This document shows, piece after piece, positions 8,464 to 17,749 of a DNA stretch of 64,000 nt (position 1 is the stretch's first letter; each line of letters begins with the position of its first letter). The DNA is from Lentzea flava. GTDB taxonomy: Bacteria; Actinomycetota; Actinomycetes; Mycobacteriales; Pseudonocardiaceae. A program made the position numbers and the translations under genes. The notes under the pieces were generated by a model. That model was not told the origin of the DNA, ran no database searches, and saw only the letters and a list, made by a program, of their open reading frames with translations. The DNA lies in NCBI RefSeq assembly GCF_014648475.1, contig NZ_BMRE01000009.1, positions 1 to 64,000 on the forward strand, written 5' to 3'.

Positions 8464-8776
8464 TCGAGATCGAGTCCAAACTGTGTACGGCCGATCCTCA
8501 CGTGGCGGCGATTAGACCACGCTCGGTCATCGCGCGCCTGGTGAGCCGAGGGCGTCGGATACGCGATCATGCCCGTTCACGGAGGGTGACCCGCTGCGGG
8601 GGTCTCGTTGCACGACGTGTGCACGGCTCAACCCCCTCGCCCCTGAAAAGCCCGATGCGGCGCATCATCCGTCAGCGGGAGGAGGTGCGGAAACCCTCCG
8701 ATCGGGTGTGTCTCGGATCGGAGACGGAAACCGCTATGACGGAGCGTGCACCTGCCTGGTCGGGCGTGCGGCTCGT
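8464..8776. other. intergenic stretch upstream of the LytTR operon
   Basis: No gene is supported in these 313 bases. The region must hold the promoter of the minus-strand LytTR-symporter operon on its left side and the 3' end signal of the small gene on its right. No promoter box could be assigned with confidence. Confidence 0.5.
8696..8723 (-). terminator. inverted repeat downstream of the small orphan gene
   Basis: CTCCGATC (8696-8703) and GATCGGAG (8716-8723) form a perfect 8-bp stem with a 12-nt loop, about 53 nt past the stop of the gene at 8777-9064. Its position fits a terminator, but it could also be an operator for the downstream LytTR operon. Confidence 0.45.
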
Positions 8777-9064
8777 TCAGGGCTGACGGAGTGCTCGCGG
8801 CTGGGCGGCCAGTGCGTCACCGAGCGTGATCTCGAGCTCGATGAACGACTCCTCGGCGCGGCGGGCGGCGACGCTCACCGACGCGGCCGCGGCAGGGCCG
8901 ACGAGTCTGCGGGTCGGCGCGCGCAACGCCTGGATCGCCTCGGACCACTGGTTCGAGAGCTTGGCGAGGCCGCTCAACGTGTCGACGAGGTCGTCTGTGT
9001 TCTCCGGCGGCGACGCGATGATCTCCGCCAGCCGGTCGCGCAGCGCGTCCAGTGCCGGGTCCAC
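8777..9064 (-). CDS. small helical protein of unknown function
   Basis: I do not recognise this 95-residue protein. It is probably mostly alpha-helical: leucine- and alanine-rich segments (DALRDRLAEII, LVDTLSGLAKLSNQW) alternate with charged residues, and there is no signal peptide, membrane segment or cysteine. The GTG at 9064 is preferred because GGGAGGGG lies 5-6 nt upstream; the frame is open further upstream but that part has no protein-like character. It stands alone between two non-coding stretches, and its upstream leader contains a nested inverted repeat. Confidence 0.6.
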   Translation of the reverse strand: MDPALDALRDRLAEIIASPPENTDDLVDTLSGLAKLSNQWSEAIQALRAPTRRLVGPAAAASVSVAARRAEESFIELEITLGDALAAQPRALRQP

Positions 9065-9853
9065 TTCACCCCTCCCGTCGTGCTGCGCCGGAGCTGCGGA
9101 CTGGTGCGGACATTTCCCCCACTGGGCAACACCATATCTCGAACGCTGTGGTCCAGCGCAATGATGTTGCCCCACCGGGACCTCTCGGTCAATCGCGCAT
9201 CCATTCCGTCTCAACAGGCCCCGTCTCAATTGGTGACCCTCTTATGGCGGGCCGCTGAAATGAACGTTCAGCGCGGGTGGCTCGGTGGTGTGTCGGCTCT
9301 CCGTGCCTGGTAGGCCAGGTGGCGCCGGGGGTGTTGGGCCAAATCGGTGTGTCGTGGATCGCATCAATCGCCGCATTGCGTTCCCGCTCGGGGACTTCTC
9401 GGTAGTCGTATTAACTCTTTTGCTGCAGTGCGCTGCGACCGGGGTGGGCGGAGTTCGGTCGTTCGGGTTCATACGGGATTTCCGAACGGTTCAACGTGAG
9501 TGCGGAGGTCTTTTCGCGGGAGTGCTCGTGGGCCGGGCGTTCGGCGGTCGCGCGTGGTTACGCTGCGTGACGACCGGCTGTCGTCCGGCGCGGTGGGGCT
9601 GGCGGGTGGCGTTAGGCCGAACGTGACAATCGAGACCACGGCGAGTCGTTTTCCTCATTTCCGTGCTCACGCGAGTCTCATTTGGTGGCCGCTTGCATTT
9701 GCGGCAAAACTGACCGCTAGCGCCGGAGTATTGGATTTGTCAAGAATCTTGTCTCGTTGTGACAGTAGGTTACCGGCGGGTTCCGCAGCGTGCCGGTGAG
9801 TTGCTACGGTCCTGCGTCCAGAAAGGTTTCCCCCGGTCAGATCGGGTATCACG
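9065..9853. other. long non-coding stretch upstream of the acyl-AMP ligase
   Basis: These 789 bases contain no convincing gene; the open frames lack protein-like composition and ribosome sites. Base composition is visibly less GC-rich than the flanking genes. On the right it should hold the promoter of the acyl-AMP ligase operon, and TTGTCA at 9737-9742 is a possible -35. A small palindrome, CAAGA-A-TCTTG, occurs at 9741-9751. On the left it holds the leader of the minus-strand small gene. Confidence 0.5.
9124..9172 (-). promoter_or_regulatory. nested inverted repeat in the leader of the small orphan gene
   Basis: An outer pair, GGGCAACA (9124-9131) and TGTTGCCC (9165-9172), encloses an inner pair, CGCTG (9144-9148) and CAGCG (9154-9158). 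It ends 59 nt before the GTG start at 9064. It could be a structured RNA leader or paired protein-binding sites. It matches no riboswitch class I know. Confidence 0.35.
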
Positions 9854-11551
9854 ATGAATACCAGCACCTCGGCAGCCCTCGTCGCGCCCGCATTTCAGGC
9901 ATTGTGGAAACGCTCTCCCGACCGTGCGTTGTTCACGTTCGTCGACGAAAACGGCTGCGACGAGGAAACGATCACCGCTGCCGCTCTCGGCGAGGCGGCG
10001 ACGGCGATCGGCGCTGCTCTGCGCGGCTGGGGCTTCCGTCCGGGAGACCGCGCGGTGCTCGTCTACCCGCCGGGCCCCGACTTCGTGCGCGCTCTCCTCG
10101 GCTGCCTGGCGGCGGGGGTCGTCCCGGTGCCGGTGTACCCGCCCAACCCCGTGCGTCCCGGCCACGACCTGACCGGCTTCCGGTCCGTCGTGGACAACTG
10201 CGCGCCGCACGCCGTCCTGACGAACACCGCCTACGACCGCGCCCGCACCGTCGGCGCCGTGACGGGCTTCTTCGACCGCGGCACACCGGAGTGGCCGCGT
10301 CTGCGCTGGCACCGGACCGACCGCGTGCGCGCGGGCTCGCTCGACTGGCACGAGCCCGCTTCGGCCGGCGAACCGGCCCTGCTGCAATACACCTCCGGCT
10401 CGACCGCCGCGCCCAAGGGCGTCGTGGTCACCCACGGGAATCTGGCGTGCGAGATCGCCGCGAACGCCCGCGACCTGGGCCTGGGCGACGACACCGTGGG
10501 CGTGTTCTGGCTCCCGCAGTACCACGACCTCGGCCTGATCAGCGTCATCCTCAGCACCCTGACCGGCAACTCGCACACGTACCTGATGTCGCCGCTGTCG
10601 TTCCTGCACCGCCCGGCGCTGTGGTTCGACGTGATGTCCCGGGTCCGCGCGACCCACACCGCCGCGCCGAACTTCGCCTTCGAGCTGGCCGTCCGCAAGA
10701 CCACCGCTGTGCAACGGTCCCGGTGGGACCTGAGCGCGCTGCGCGTGGTGATGTCGGCGGCCGAGCCGATCCGCGCGTCCACTGTGGACACCTTCTACGC
10801 CGCCTTCGCGCCGTCCGGCCTGCGCCGCTCGTCGTTCTACCCGGCCTACGGGCTCGCCGAGCACACGGTCAGCGTGTCGATGGGCGGCACGACGGTGCTG
10901 CGGCTGGACCGCGCCGCCCTGCACCGCGGCGAGGTGCTGCCGGCGCCGGCCGGCGTGCCGGTCGTGAGCTGCGGCCGCGTCACCAAGCCCTCGGCGAGCG
11001 TGCTGATCGTGGATCCGGAGACGTCGCTGGTCTGCGCGCCGGATCGGGTCGGCGAGATCTGGGTGACGTCGCCGACGAAGGCGGCGGGCTACTTCGGCGC
11101 CGACTCGCGGACGTTCGAGGCCCAGGTGCCCGGCGACGAGCGGTTCTACCTGCGGACGGGCGATCTCGGATTCTTCCGCGACGGCGAGCTGTTCGTCACC
11201 GGGCGGCTCAAGGACGTGATCATCGTCAACGGCCGCAACCACTACCCGCAGGACGTGGAGGACGCCGTGCGCGACTGCCACGCCGGGATCCGGCCAGGTG
11301 GGGTGGCGGCGTTCGGGGTGCCGCGCGAGGAGGGCGAACGGCTGGTGCTGTTCGTGGAGACGCGCTCGAAGAAACCTTCGGACGCCGAGCGCGCGGAGAT
11401 CGCCGAGGCGGCGCGGCGGCGGGTGTTCGAGACGCACGGGCTGGCCGCCGACGAGGTCGTCGTGCGCCCGCAGGGGCTCGTGCTGAAGACGACCAGCGGG
11501 AAGGTGCGGCGGCGGGCGTGCCGTCAGGCCTACCTCGAAGGCCGTGTGTGA
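9854..11551 (+). CDS. fatty-acyl-AMP ligase (FAAL)
   Basis: This 565-residue enzyme activates a fatty acid with ATP to the acyl-adenylate and passes it to a carrier protein instead of CoA. Adenylation motifs are visible in order: YTSGSTAAPKGV (about 178-189), the FAAL-typical WLPQYHDLGLI (about 217-227), SAAEPI, YPAYGLAEHT, LRTGDLG and GRLKDVIIVNGRNHYPQDVE, ending with a TTSGKVRR segment. Length and the PQYHD motif favour FAAL over an acyl-CoA ligase. Its stop overlaps the start of the FAD-ACP-TE-P450 fusion (TGATG), so its natural acceptor is almost certainly that ACP domain. The ribosome site is weak. Confidence 0.92.
   Translation: MNTSTSAALVAPAFQALWKRSPDRALFTFVDENGCDEETITAAALGEAATAIGAALRGWGFRPGDRAVLVYPPGPDFVRALLGCLAAGVVPVPVYPPNPVRPGHDLTGFRSVVDNCAPHAVLTNTAYDRARTVGAVTGFFDRGTPEWPRLRWHRTDRVRAGSLDWHEPASAGEPALLQYTSGSTAAPKGVVVTHGNLACEIAANARDLGLGDDTVGVFWLPQYHDLGLISVILSTLTGNSHTYLMSPLSFLHRPALWFDVMSRVRATHTAAPNFAFELAVRKTTAVQRSRWDLSALRVVMSAAEPIRASTVDTFYAAFAPSGLRRSSFYPAYGLAEHTVSVSMGGTTVLRLDRAALHRGEVLPAPAGVPVVSCGRVTKPSASVLIVDPETSLVCAPDRVGEIWVTSPTKAAGYFGADSRTFEAQVPGDERFYLRTGDLGFFRDGELFVTGRLKDVIIVNGRNHYPQDVEDAVRDCHAGIRPGGVAAFGVPREEGERLVLFVETRSKKPSDAERAEIAEAARRRVFETHGLAADEVVVRPQGLVLKTTSGKVRRRACRQAYLEGRV
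10777..10789. repeat. 13-bp palindrome GTCCAC-T-GTGGAC (copy 1 of 3)
   Basis: A perfect odd-centred palindrome lies inside the acyl-AMP ligase gene, where it reads Ser-Thr-Val-Asp with the rare threonine codon ACT. Two further perfect copies lie in rarA and aroC in the same reading frame. Confidence 0.6.
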
Positions 11552-14500
11552 TGGGCGCGCACCACACACACGACTCTGGCCGGGTTCCCCCAGTTTCAAG
11601 GCTAGCGAGCGGATCCGACAGGAAGACCGTGATCGTCGTCGGCGCGGGCGTCAGCGGCCTCACCGCGGCCCGCGCGCTGCACCGGGCGGGGCACCGCGCG
11701 ATCGTCCTCGAACGCGACGGCGAGGTCGGCGGCAAGTGCGCGTCGGTGAGCATCGACGGTCACGCGTTCGACCTCGGCGGGCACGTCTGCACCACGGCGT
11801 ACCGGCGGCTGGCCGCGCTCGTCGCGGAACTCGGTCTCGACACCGAGGCCACCACGCCGCACCGCGTGTTCGACGCGGCGACGGGCGAGTCGCGGCCGCA
11901 GAGTTCCGCGTTCTTCACCTACGAGAACTTCCGGCGCTACACCGCGATTCGCGACGCCGAGTTCCCGCGCCTGGCCGAGCCCGGCCTGGCGCACTCGGCG
12001 AAGGCGCTCAGCCTCCCGGCGCGGCAGTGGCTGACCGAGCACGGCCTCGAAGCGATGGCCGAGTCGTTCGGCACCGGTTACACCGCCGCCGGCTACGGCA
12101 GCCTCGACGAGATGCCCGCGCTGTACTTCCTGAAGTACGCGGAGATGACGGGGCTGCTGTCGAACGCGCGCGAGCTGCTCGGCCACGCGGGCAGCTTCAC
12201 GATCAAGGGCGGCTTCGGCACGCTCTGGCAGCGCGTCGCCCAGGACCTCGACGTGCGGCTGAACACCGAGATCGAGCAGATCACGCGCAGCCCCAACGGT
12301 GTGCGCGTGAACATCGGCGAATGGATCGAGGCCGACGCGCTCGTGCTGACCGTCCCGGTCGACCAGATCCCCGCACTCGACGCGACACCCGAGGAACGGG
12401 ACATCGCGGCACGGGTGCGTTATCTCGATTACCGCACGATGATGTGCACGGCGGAGGGGTTGCCCCGCAACGCTTTCTCGCTCGTCACTCAGCCTGGGAA
12501 CGTCGTGTCGTTCCACCACCGGTACGAGGACAGCGACGTCTACGCGTGCTACGCGTACGGGGCGGACGACGAGGCTTTCACCCAGGACGTCGAGGCGTTG
12601 GGCGGTGCCGTCAGGTCGTCGTACCTGCGCAGGGACTGGAAGTTCCTGCCGCACTTCACCACCGGCGACCTGGCGGCGGGAATCCTGGACCGCGTCGAGG
12701 CCCTGCAGGGCGAGCTCAGCACGTTCCACATCGGCAGCCTGCCCGCGTTCGAGCTGGTCGAGTGCGCCATCGCGTACGCGGAAGACGTGGTGGCGCAGCA
12801 CTTCGGCTCCACCGGCACCCGCACGGTCACGACCGCGCGCACGATCCGCGAGTGGCTGATCAAGCACATCGCGGCCGAGCTGCGGGTGCCCGAGCACGCG
12901 ATCTCCCCGGCGGCACCGCTCGCGTCACTCGGGCTCGAGTCGCTGTCGGTGGCGGCGCTGCAGAGCGAGCTCTCCGACTGGCTCGGGTTCCGCGTGCCGC
13001 CCACGCTGTTCCTCGAACTGCCCACAGTGGACGCTGTGGCCGAACACCTCGCGCACCAGGACGTTCCGGCCACCGGGACCTCGCTCGCGCTGGCGCTCAC
13101 GACGCCCCGTCCGTTCTTCTGCATCGGCGGCGCGGTCGGGGCGGCCTACTACCTGCTGCCGCTGGCCCGCGCGGTCGGGCAGGGCCAGCCGTTCTACGGG
13201 CTGCAGGGACCTGGCTTCGACGGCACCGAGGAGCCGGTCGACGACGTCGTGGAGCTCGCCGCCCGCTACGTCGCGGAGATCAAGCAGATCCAGCCGCACG
13301 GCCCGTACCTCGTCGGCGGCCACTCCTTCGGCGGCATCGTGGCCTACGAGACCGGCCGGCAGCTGCGCAGGCGCGGCGACGAGGTGGCACGGGTCATCAT
13401 GATCGACTCCTACCCGGCGGTGCCGGGCCAGCAGGAGCCGCCGTGGGACGAGCGCGCGGTGATCGAGGAGCTGTGGACCATCCGGCAGCACGCGTTCTCC
13501 GACAAGGGAGCCCCGCGCCGCCGTGTCGACCAGTCGCTCACCCCGCGCGAGCAACGCGAACAGCTCGGCAGGTTCCTCGGCGCGTCCGGCACCCGGCCGG
13601 TCGAGGAGCACATCGCCACGATCATGGGCGTCTACCAGGCCCAGGTCGAGGCGCTGGTGCGCTACGAACCGCCCGCCTCGGACCTCGACGTCACGCTGAT
13701 CAAGGCCACCGGCGGCTTCCCCCAGGTGCTCAAGGACGACCGGCACGTCGAGCTGCACTTCGACTCGCCGGCGAACGGCTGGGAGCGCGTCCCGATGCGC
13801 TCGTTCGAGGTCGTGCGCGTCACGGGCGACCACTTCACGATGCTGGTCCCGCCCGCGCTGACCGGACTCGCCGACGCCGTCCGCACCGCCATCGCCCAGG
13901 TACCGCCGCCTCCACCACCACCCGCGGCGCACGTCGAGTCGTCCATCCACATCAACCCGATGCACCCGGAGTTCCTCGCCGACCCGTACCCGTTCTACGC
14001 ACTGCTGCGCGACCTCGCACCGGTCCACCACGACGACGCGCTCGACGGCTGGGTGCTGACCAGGCACGCCGACGTGACCGACGTGCTGCGCCGCACGACC
14101 GTCGTCCGCCCCTCCACCGCGACCCTGATGGCCCGCCTCCCGCACGACGTCCTCGAACAGATGAACCCGTTCATCCGGCGCCTGGACTCGTCACTGCCGT
14201 TCAGCAACCGCCCGTCGCACACCCGCCTGCGCAAACTCATGAACCGCAGCTTCACCCCGCGCGCCATGGCACACCGCCGCGCTGTGGTGGAACAAACCTG
14301 CTCCGACCTGCTCGACGATTTCACCGGCGGCGACTTCCTGGCCGAGGTCGCCTACCCGTTCCCGGCCCGCGTCGTGATGGACCTCGTCGGCATCCCACGA
14401 GAAGACCAGCCGCAACTCACCCGCTGGGGCACCGACGTCATGAAAACGCTGGGGGAGGGCCAGTTCGGCGCCGACCCCGTCACCGTCGCGCGGACCTCGT

Positions 14501-15174
14501 CCGCCGCGATGGACTCGCTCATGGACTACCTGCGGCACCTGATCGCGGCCCGCCGCCACCGCCCGTGCGACGACCTGATCTCCGAGCAGCTCCGCGCGCC
14601 CGCCACCGACGCGTTCGGCGACCGCGGCGACTGGTCCGACGACGACGAGCTGGCCGTCAACGTCATCTCACTGATCAACGCGGGCCTGGAGACGACCGCG
14701 AACTACCTCGGCAACGGCGTCCTGGCGTTGCTGCGCAACCCTTCCCAGCTCGCGCTGCTGCGCACCGAGCCCGTCGCCGAGACGGCCGCGGAGGAACTGC
14801 TCCGCTACGACTCGCCCGCACCGATCATCACCCCGCAGCTCGCGACCGAGGACCTGGAGATCGGCGGCCGCCGCGTCAGGGCGGGCGAGCTGCTGTTCCC
14901 GGTGCTCGGCGCGGCCAACCGCGACCCGGCCCGGTACCCGAGCCCCGACACGCTGGACCTCCGCAGGGAATCGGCGGTCACGCACCTCACCTTCGGCGCG
15001 GGCATCCACTACTGCATCGGCGCTTTCCTCGGCCGGCTGGAGGGCCAGGTGCTGTTCCCGATGCTGGCCCGGCGTTTCCCCCGGCTGCGGCTCGATCCGG
15101 ACGCGGGCGAACCCGAGTTCCGGCCCGACCCGGCGCTGCGAGGACTCAAGGAGCTGCGTCTGCGCGTCGACTAG
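11551..15174 (+). CDS. four-domain fusion: FAD oxidoreductase, acyl carrier protein, thioesterase, cytochrome P450
   Basis: A single 1207-residue protein carries four domains. Residues 26-425 are an amine-oxidase/phytoene-desaturase-like flavoprotein (GAGVSG at 31-36, FDLGGHVCTT). Residues 428-505 are an acyl carrier protein (LGLESLS, phosphopantetheine Ser464). Residues 515-770 are a type I thioesterase (GHSFGG, Ser592, probable Asp619 and His761). A polyproline linker (about 783-791) leads to a CYP (799-1207) with the I-helix AGLETT at 1044-1049, E1082-x-x-R1085 and heme Cys1155 in FGAGIHYCIG. The ATG overlaps the FAAL stop; a GTG nearer the Rossmann motif is an alternative. The likely sequence is fatty acid loading by FAAL, FAD and heme oxidation, then hydrolytic release. 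The product is unknown. Confidence 0.88.
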   Translation: MGAHHTHDSGRVPPVSRLASGSDRKTVIVVGAGVSGLTAARALHRAGHRAIVLERDGEVGGKCASVSIDGHAFDLGGHVCTTAYRRLAALVAELGLDTEATTPHRVFDAATGESRPQSSAFFTYENFRRYTAIRDAEFPRLAEPGLAHSAKALSLPARQWLTEHGLEAMAESFGTGYTAAGYGSLDEMPALYFLKYAEMTGLLSNARELLGHAGSFTIKGGFGTLWQRVAQDLDVRLNTEIEQITRSPNGVRVNIGEWIEADALVLTVPVDQIPALDATPEERDIAARVRYLDYRTMMCTAEGLPRNAFSLVTQPGNVVSFHHRYEDSDVYACYAYGADDEAFTQDVEALGGAVRSSYLRRDWKFLPHFTTGDLAAGILDRVEALQGELSTFHIGSLPAFELVECAIAYAEDVVAQHFGSTGTRTVTTARTIREWLIKHIAAELRVPEHAISPAAPLASLGLESLSVAALQSELSDWLGFRVPPTLFLELPTVDAVAEHLAHQDVPATGTSLALALTTPRPFFCIGGAVGAAYYLLPLARAVGQGQPFYGLQGPGFDGTEEPVDDVVELAARYVAEIKQIQPHGPYLVGGHSFGGIVAYETGRQLRRRGDEVARVIMIDSYPAVPGQQEPPWDERAVIEELWTIRQHAFSDKGAPRRRVDQSLTPREQREQLGRFLGASGTRPVEEHIATIMGVYQAQVEALVRYEPPASDLDVTLIKATGGFPQVLKDDRHVELHFDSPANGWERVPMRSFEVVRVTGDHFTMLVPPALTGLADAVRTAIAQVPPPPPPPAAHVESSIHINPMHPEFLADPYPFYALLRDLAPVHHDDALDGWVLTRHADVTDVLRRTTVVRPSTATLMARLPHDVLEQMNPFIRRLDSSLPFSNRPSHTRLRKLMNRSFTPRAMAHRRAVVEQTCSDLLDDFTGGDFLAEVAYPFPARVVMDLVGIPREDQPQLTRWGTDVMKTLGEGQFGADPVTVARTSSAAMDSLMDYLRHLIAARRHRPCDDLISEQLRAPATDAFGDRGDWSDDDELAVNVISLINAGLETTANYLGNGVLALLRNPSQLALLRTEPVAETAAEELLRYDSPAPIITPQLATEDLEIGGRRVRAGELLFPVLGAANRDPARYPSPDTLDLRRESAVTHLTFGAGIHYCIGAFLGRLEGQVLFPMLARRFPRLRLDPDAGEPEFRPDPALRGLKELRLRVD

Positions 15175-15254
15175 TTCGGCAGGAGCCCAGGTACCGTGAC
15201 GGGAACCTTGAGGAGGCGCGCGCCACCTTGCTGCAACTGGACTTCAGCTGAGAC

Positions 15255-17741
15255 CTACAGGCGGCCGACGTCCGTGATGGTCACGGCCGCCTCGCCCAGC
15301 TCGTCCGACGCCGCCAGGTCGATCTCCGCGTTGAAGCCCCAGTCCTTGTCCCCGGCCGGGTCCTCGAAGATCTGCCGGCACACCCACCGCTCGCGCTCGG
15401 TGTTGATGATCAGGAACGCCGGGCCGCGCGCGTTCGGGCCCGCGCCGATCTCGTCGTGCTCCTCGAAGTACGGCTCCAGGGCGTCCATCCACTCCTTGGC
15501 CGTCCAGCCCGACTCGTGGTCGAGCTCGCCCAGGGAGTACCAGTCGCGCTTGGCGGCCAGCTCGACGCGGCGGAACAGCGCGTTGCGGACCAGGACGCGG
15601 AACGCGCGGACGTTGCGGGTGACGGCGGGCGGCAGGTCGACGCGGACTTCCTCGGCGGGGGCGTCCGGGTTGGTGAGCTTCTCCCACTCGTCGATCAGCG
15701 ACGAGTCGACCTGGCGCACGAGCTCACCGAGCCACGAGATCAGGTCCTGCACCTCTTCGGTCTTGGCTTCCTCGGGCACCGTCTGCGACAGCGCCTTGTA
15801 GGCGTCGGCCAGGTAGCGCAGCACGAGGCCCTCGGAGCGGGCGAGGCCGTAGAACGAGACGTACTCGGTGAACGTCATCGCGCGCTCGTACATGTCGCGC
15901 ACGACGGCCTTGGGGGACAACGCGTAGTCGCCGACCCACGGGTGGCCGCGGCGGTAGGTCAGGAACGCGGCCTCCAGCAGCTCGGCGAGCGGCTTCGGGT
16001 ACGTGACCTCTTCCAGCAGCTCCATGCGCTGGTCGTACTCGATGCCGTCGGCCTTCATCGCGCCGATCGCCTCGCCGCGCGCCTTATGCTCCTGCGCCGA
16101 GAGGATCTGCCTCGGGTCGTCCAAAGTGGACTCGATCACCGACAGCACGTCCAGCGCGTAGCCCGGCGCCTCGCGGTCCAGCAGCTCGATCGCGGCCAGC
16201 GCGAACGGCGACAGCGGCTGGTTCAGCGCGAAGTTGAACTGCAGGTCGACGGTCAGCCGGAAGTCGTCGCCGACGCGCTCGACCACACCGGCCGCGACCA
16301 GGGCCTTGTACATGGCCAGCGCGCGCTTGATGTGCTTGAGCTGCTTCGGACGGTCTTCGTGGTTGTCCTCCAGCAGGTGCCGCATTGCCGCGAACGCGCC
16401 ACCGCCGGGGCGGCCGATCACGTTGAGCAGCATGGCGTGCGAGACCTGGAACGACGACGTCAGCGGTTCCGGCTCGGCGCCGACGAGGCGTTCGAACGTC
16501 GTCTCGCTCCACGACACGAAGCCGTCCGGTGCCTTCTTGCGCACGACCTTGCGGCGCTTCTTCGGGTCGTCGCCCGCCTTCGCGAGCGCCTTGATGTTCT
16601 CGACCTCGTGCTCGGGCGCCTGCACCACGACCGTGCCCACGGTGTCGTAGCCCGCGCGGCCCGCCCGGCCGGCGATCTGGTGGAACTCGCGGGCCTTGAG
16701 GATCCGGGTGCGCGTGCCGTCGTACTTCGACAACGCGGTGAAGACGACCGTGCGGATCGGGACGTTGATGCCGACGCCGAGCGTGTCGGTGCCGCAGATG
16801 ACCTTCAGCAGGCCCGCCTGGGCGAGCTGCTCGACGAGCCGCCGGTACTTGGGCAGCATGCCGGCGTGGTGCACGCCGATGCCGTGCCGCACCAGCCGCG
16901 AGAGCGTCTTGCCGAACCCGGCGCTGAAGCGGAAGTTGCCGATCATGGCGGCAATGGCTTCCTTCTCCTGCTTCGAGCAGACGTTGATGCTCATCAGCGA
17001 CTGCGCGCGCTCCAGCGCGGCGGCCTGGGTGAAGTGCACGACGTAGATCGGCGCTTCGCGGCCGTGCAGCAGGTCCTCGATCGTCTCGTGCAACGGCGTG
17101 AGGACGTACTGGAAGTTGAGCGGCACCGGGCGCTGCGCCGAACGGACCACCGCGGTGGGGCGGCCGGTGCGCCGGGTCAGGTCCTTCTCGAAGAACGTGA
17201 CGTCGCCGAGGGTCGCGGACATCAGCAGGAACTGCGCCTGCGGCAGCTCGATCAGCGGCACCTGCCACGCCCAGCCGCGGTCGGGCTCGCTGTAGAAGTG
17301 GAACTCGTCCATCACGACCTGGCCGACGTCGGCCTGGTCGCCGTCGCGCAACGCGATGTTCGCGAGGATCTCCGCCGTGCAGCAGATGATGGGCGCCTGG
17401 TCGTTGACGCTGGCGTCGCCGGTCATCATGCCGACGTTCTCCGGCCCGAACACCTCGCACAGCGCGAAGAACTTCTCCGAGACCAGCGCCTTGATCGGCG
17501 CGGTGTAGAAGCTGCGCTGGTTGGCGGCCATCGCGGTGAGGTGGGCCCCGATCGCGACCAGGCTCTTGCCGGAGCCGGTCGGCGTGCTGAGGATGACGTT
17601 GGCCCCGGAGACGAGTTCGATGACCGCCTCCTCCTGCGCCGGGTACAGCGCGAGGCCCCGCTCGGCGGCCCAGGCCGAGAAGGTGTCGAACAGTTCGTCT
17701 TCGTCGGCGATCGAGAGAAGCCGGTCCGTCAGCGCAGTCAT
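15255..17741 (-). CDS. DExH-box RNA helicase (Ski2-like, DUF3516 type)
   Basis: This 828-residue helicase has the superfamily 2 motifs: TPTGSGKS (motif I, about 55-62), MDEFHFY (DExH box), SATL (motif III) and QIAGRAGRAG (motif VI). A long helical C-terminal region of about 400 residues of DUF3516 type follows. It should use ATP to unwind RNA, in processing or decay; the exact substrate is unknown. It lies 9 nt after the glutamine-synthetase-like gene and may be co-transcribed with it. A TATAGT box ending 8 nt before the ATG also suggests its own leaderless promoter. Length is normal for this actinobacterial group. Confidence 0.88.
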   Translation of the reverse strand: MTALTDRLLSIADEDELFDTFSAWAAERGLALYPAQEEAVIELVSGANVILSTPTGSGKSLVAIGAHLTAMAANQRSFYTAPIKALVSEKFFALCEVFGPENVGMMTGDASVNDQAPIICCTAEILANIALRDGDQADVGQVVMDEFHFYSEPDRGWAWQVPLIELPQAQFLLMSATLGDVTFFEKDLTRRTGRPTAVVRSAQRPVPLNFQYVLTPLHETIEDLLHGREAPIYVVHFTQAAALERAQSLMSINVCSKQEKEAIAAMIGNFRFSAGFGKTLSRLVRHGIGVHHAGMLPKYRRLVEQLAQAGLLKVICGTDTLGVGINVPIRTVVFTALSKYDGTRTRILKAREFHQIAGRAGRAGYDTVGTVVVQAPEHEVENIKALAKAGDDPKKRRKVVRKKAPDGFVSWSETTFERLVGAEPEPLTSSFQVSHAMLLNVIGRPGGGAFAAMRHLLEDNHEDRPKQLKHIKRALAMYKALVAAGVVERVGDDFRLTVDLQFNFALNQPLSPFALAAIELLDREAPGYALDVLSVIESTLDDPRQILSAQEHKARGEAIGAMKADGIEYDQRMELLEEVTYPKPLAELLEAAFLTYRRGHPWVGDYALSPKAVVRDMYERAMTFTEYVSFYGLARSEGLVLRYLADAYKALSQTVPEEAKTEEVQDLISWLGELVRQVDSSLIDEWEKLTNPDAPAEEVRVDLPPAVTRNVRAFRVLVRNALFRRVELAAKRDWYSLGELDHESGWTAKEWMDALEPYFEEHDEIGAGPNARGPAFLIINTERERWVCRQIFEDPAGDKDWGFNAEIDLAASDELGEAAVTITDVGRL
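15259..15292. terminator. hairpin at the convergent ends of the fusion gene and the helicase
   Basis: AGGCGGCCG (15259-15267) and CGGCCGCCT (15284-15292) form a perfect 9-bp stem with a 16-nt loop. It lies in the last codons of the helicase gene and 85 nt past the fusion gene stop, so it could serve the plus-strand transcript. Confidence 0.45.
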
Positions 17742-17749
17742 CGCAGGTG

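Noticed and set aside
8974..9204. 76-codon minus-strand frame in the leader of the small gene
   Set aside because: The first 45 residues look moderately protein-like, but the rest becomes arginine-rich and overlaps the better-supported gene at 8777-9064 out of phase.
9285..9626. 113-codon open frame in the gap before the acyl-AMP ligase
   Set aside because: No ribosome site, no recognisable family and mixed composition; could not be supported as a gene.
11544..15251. 1235-codon frame overlapping the fusion gene on the same strand
   Set aside because: Out-of-phase shadow, arginine-rich; the other frame carries all four enzyme domains.
15196..15801. 201-codon plus-strand frame after the fusion gene
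   Set aside because: Mostly antisense to the helicase 3' end; serine/arginine-rich shadow.
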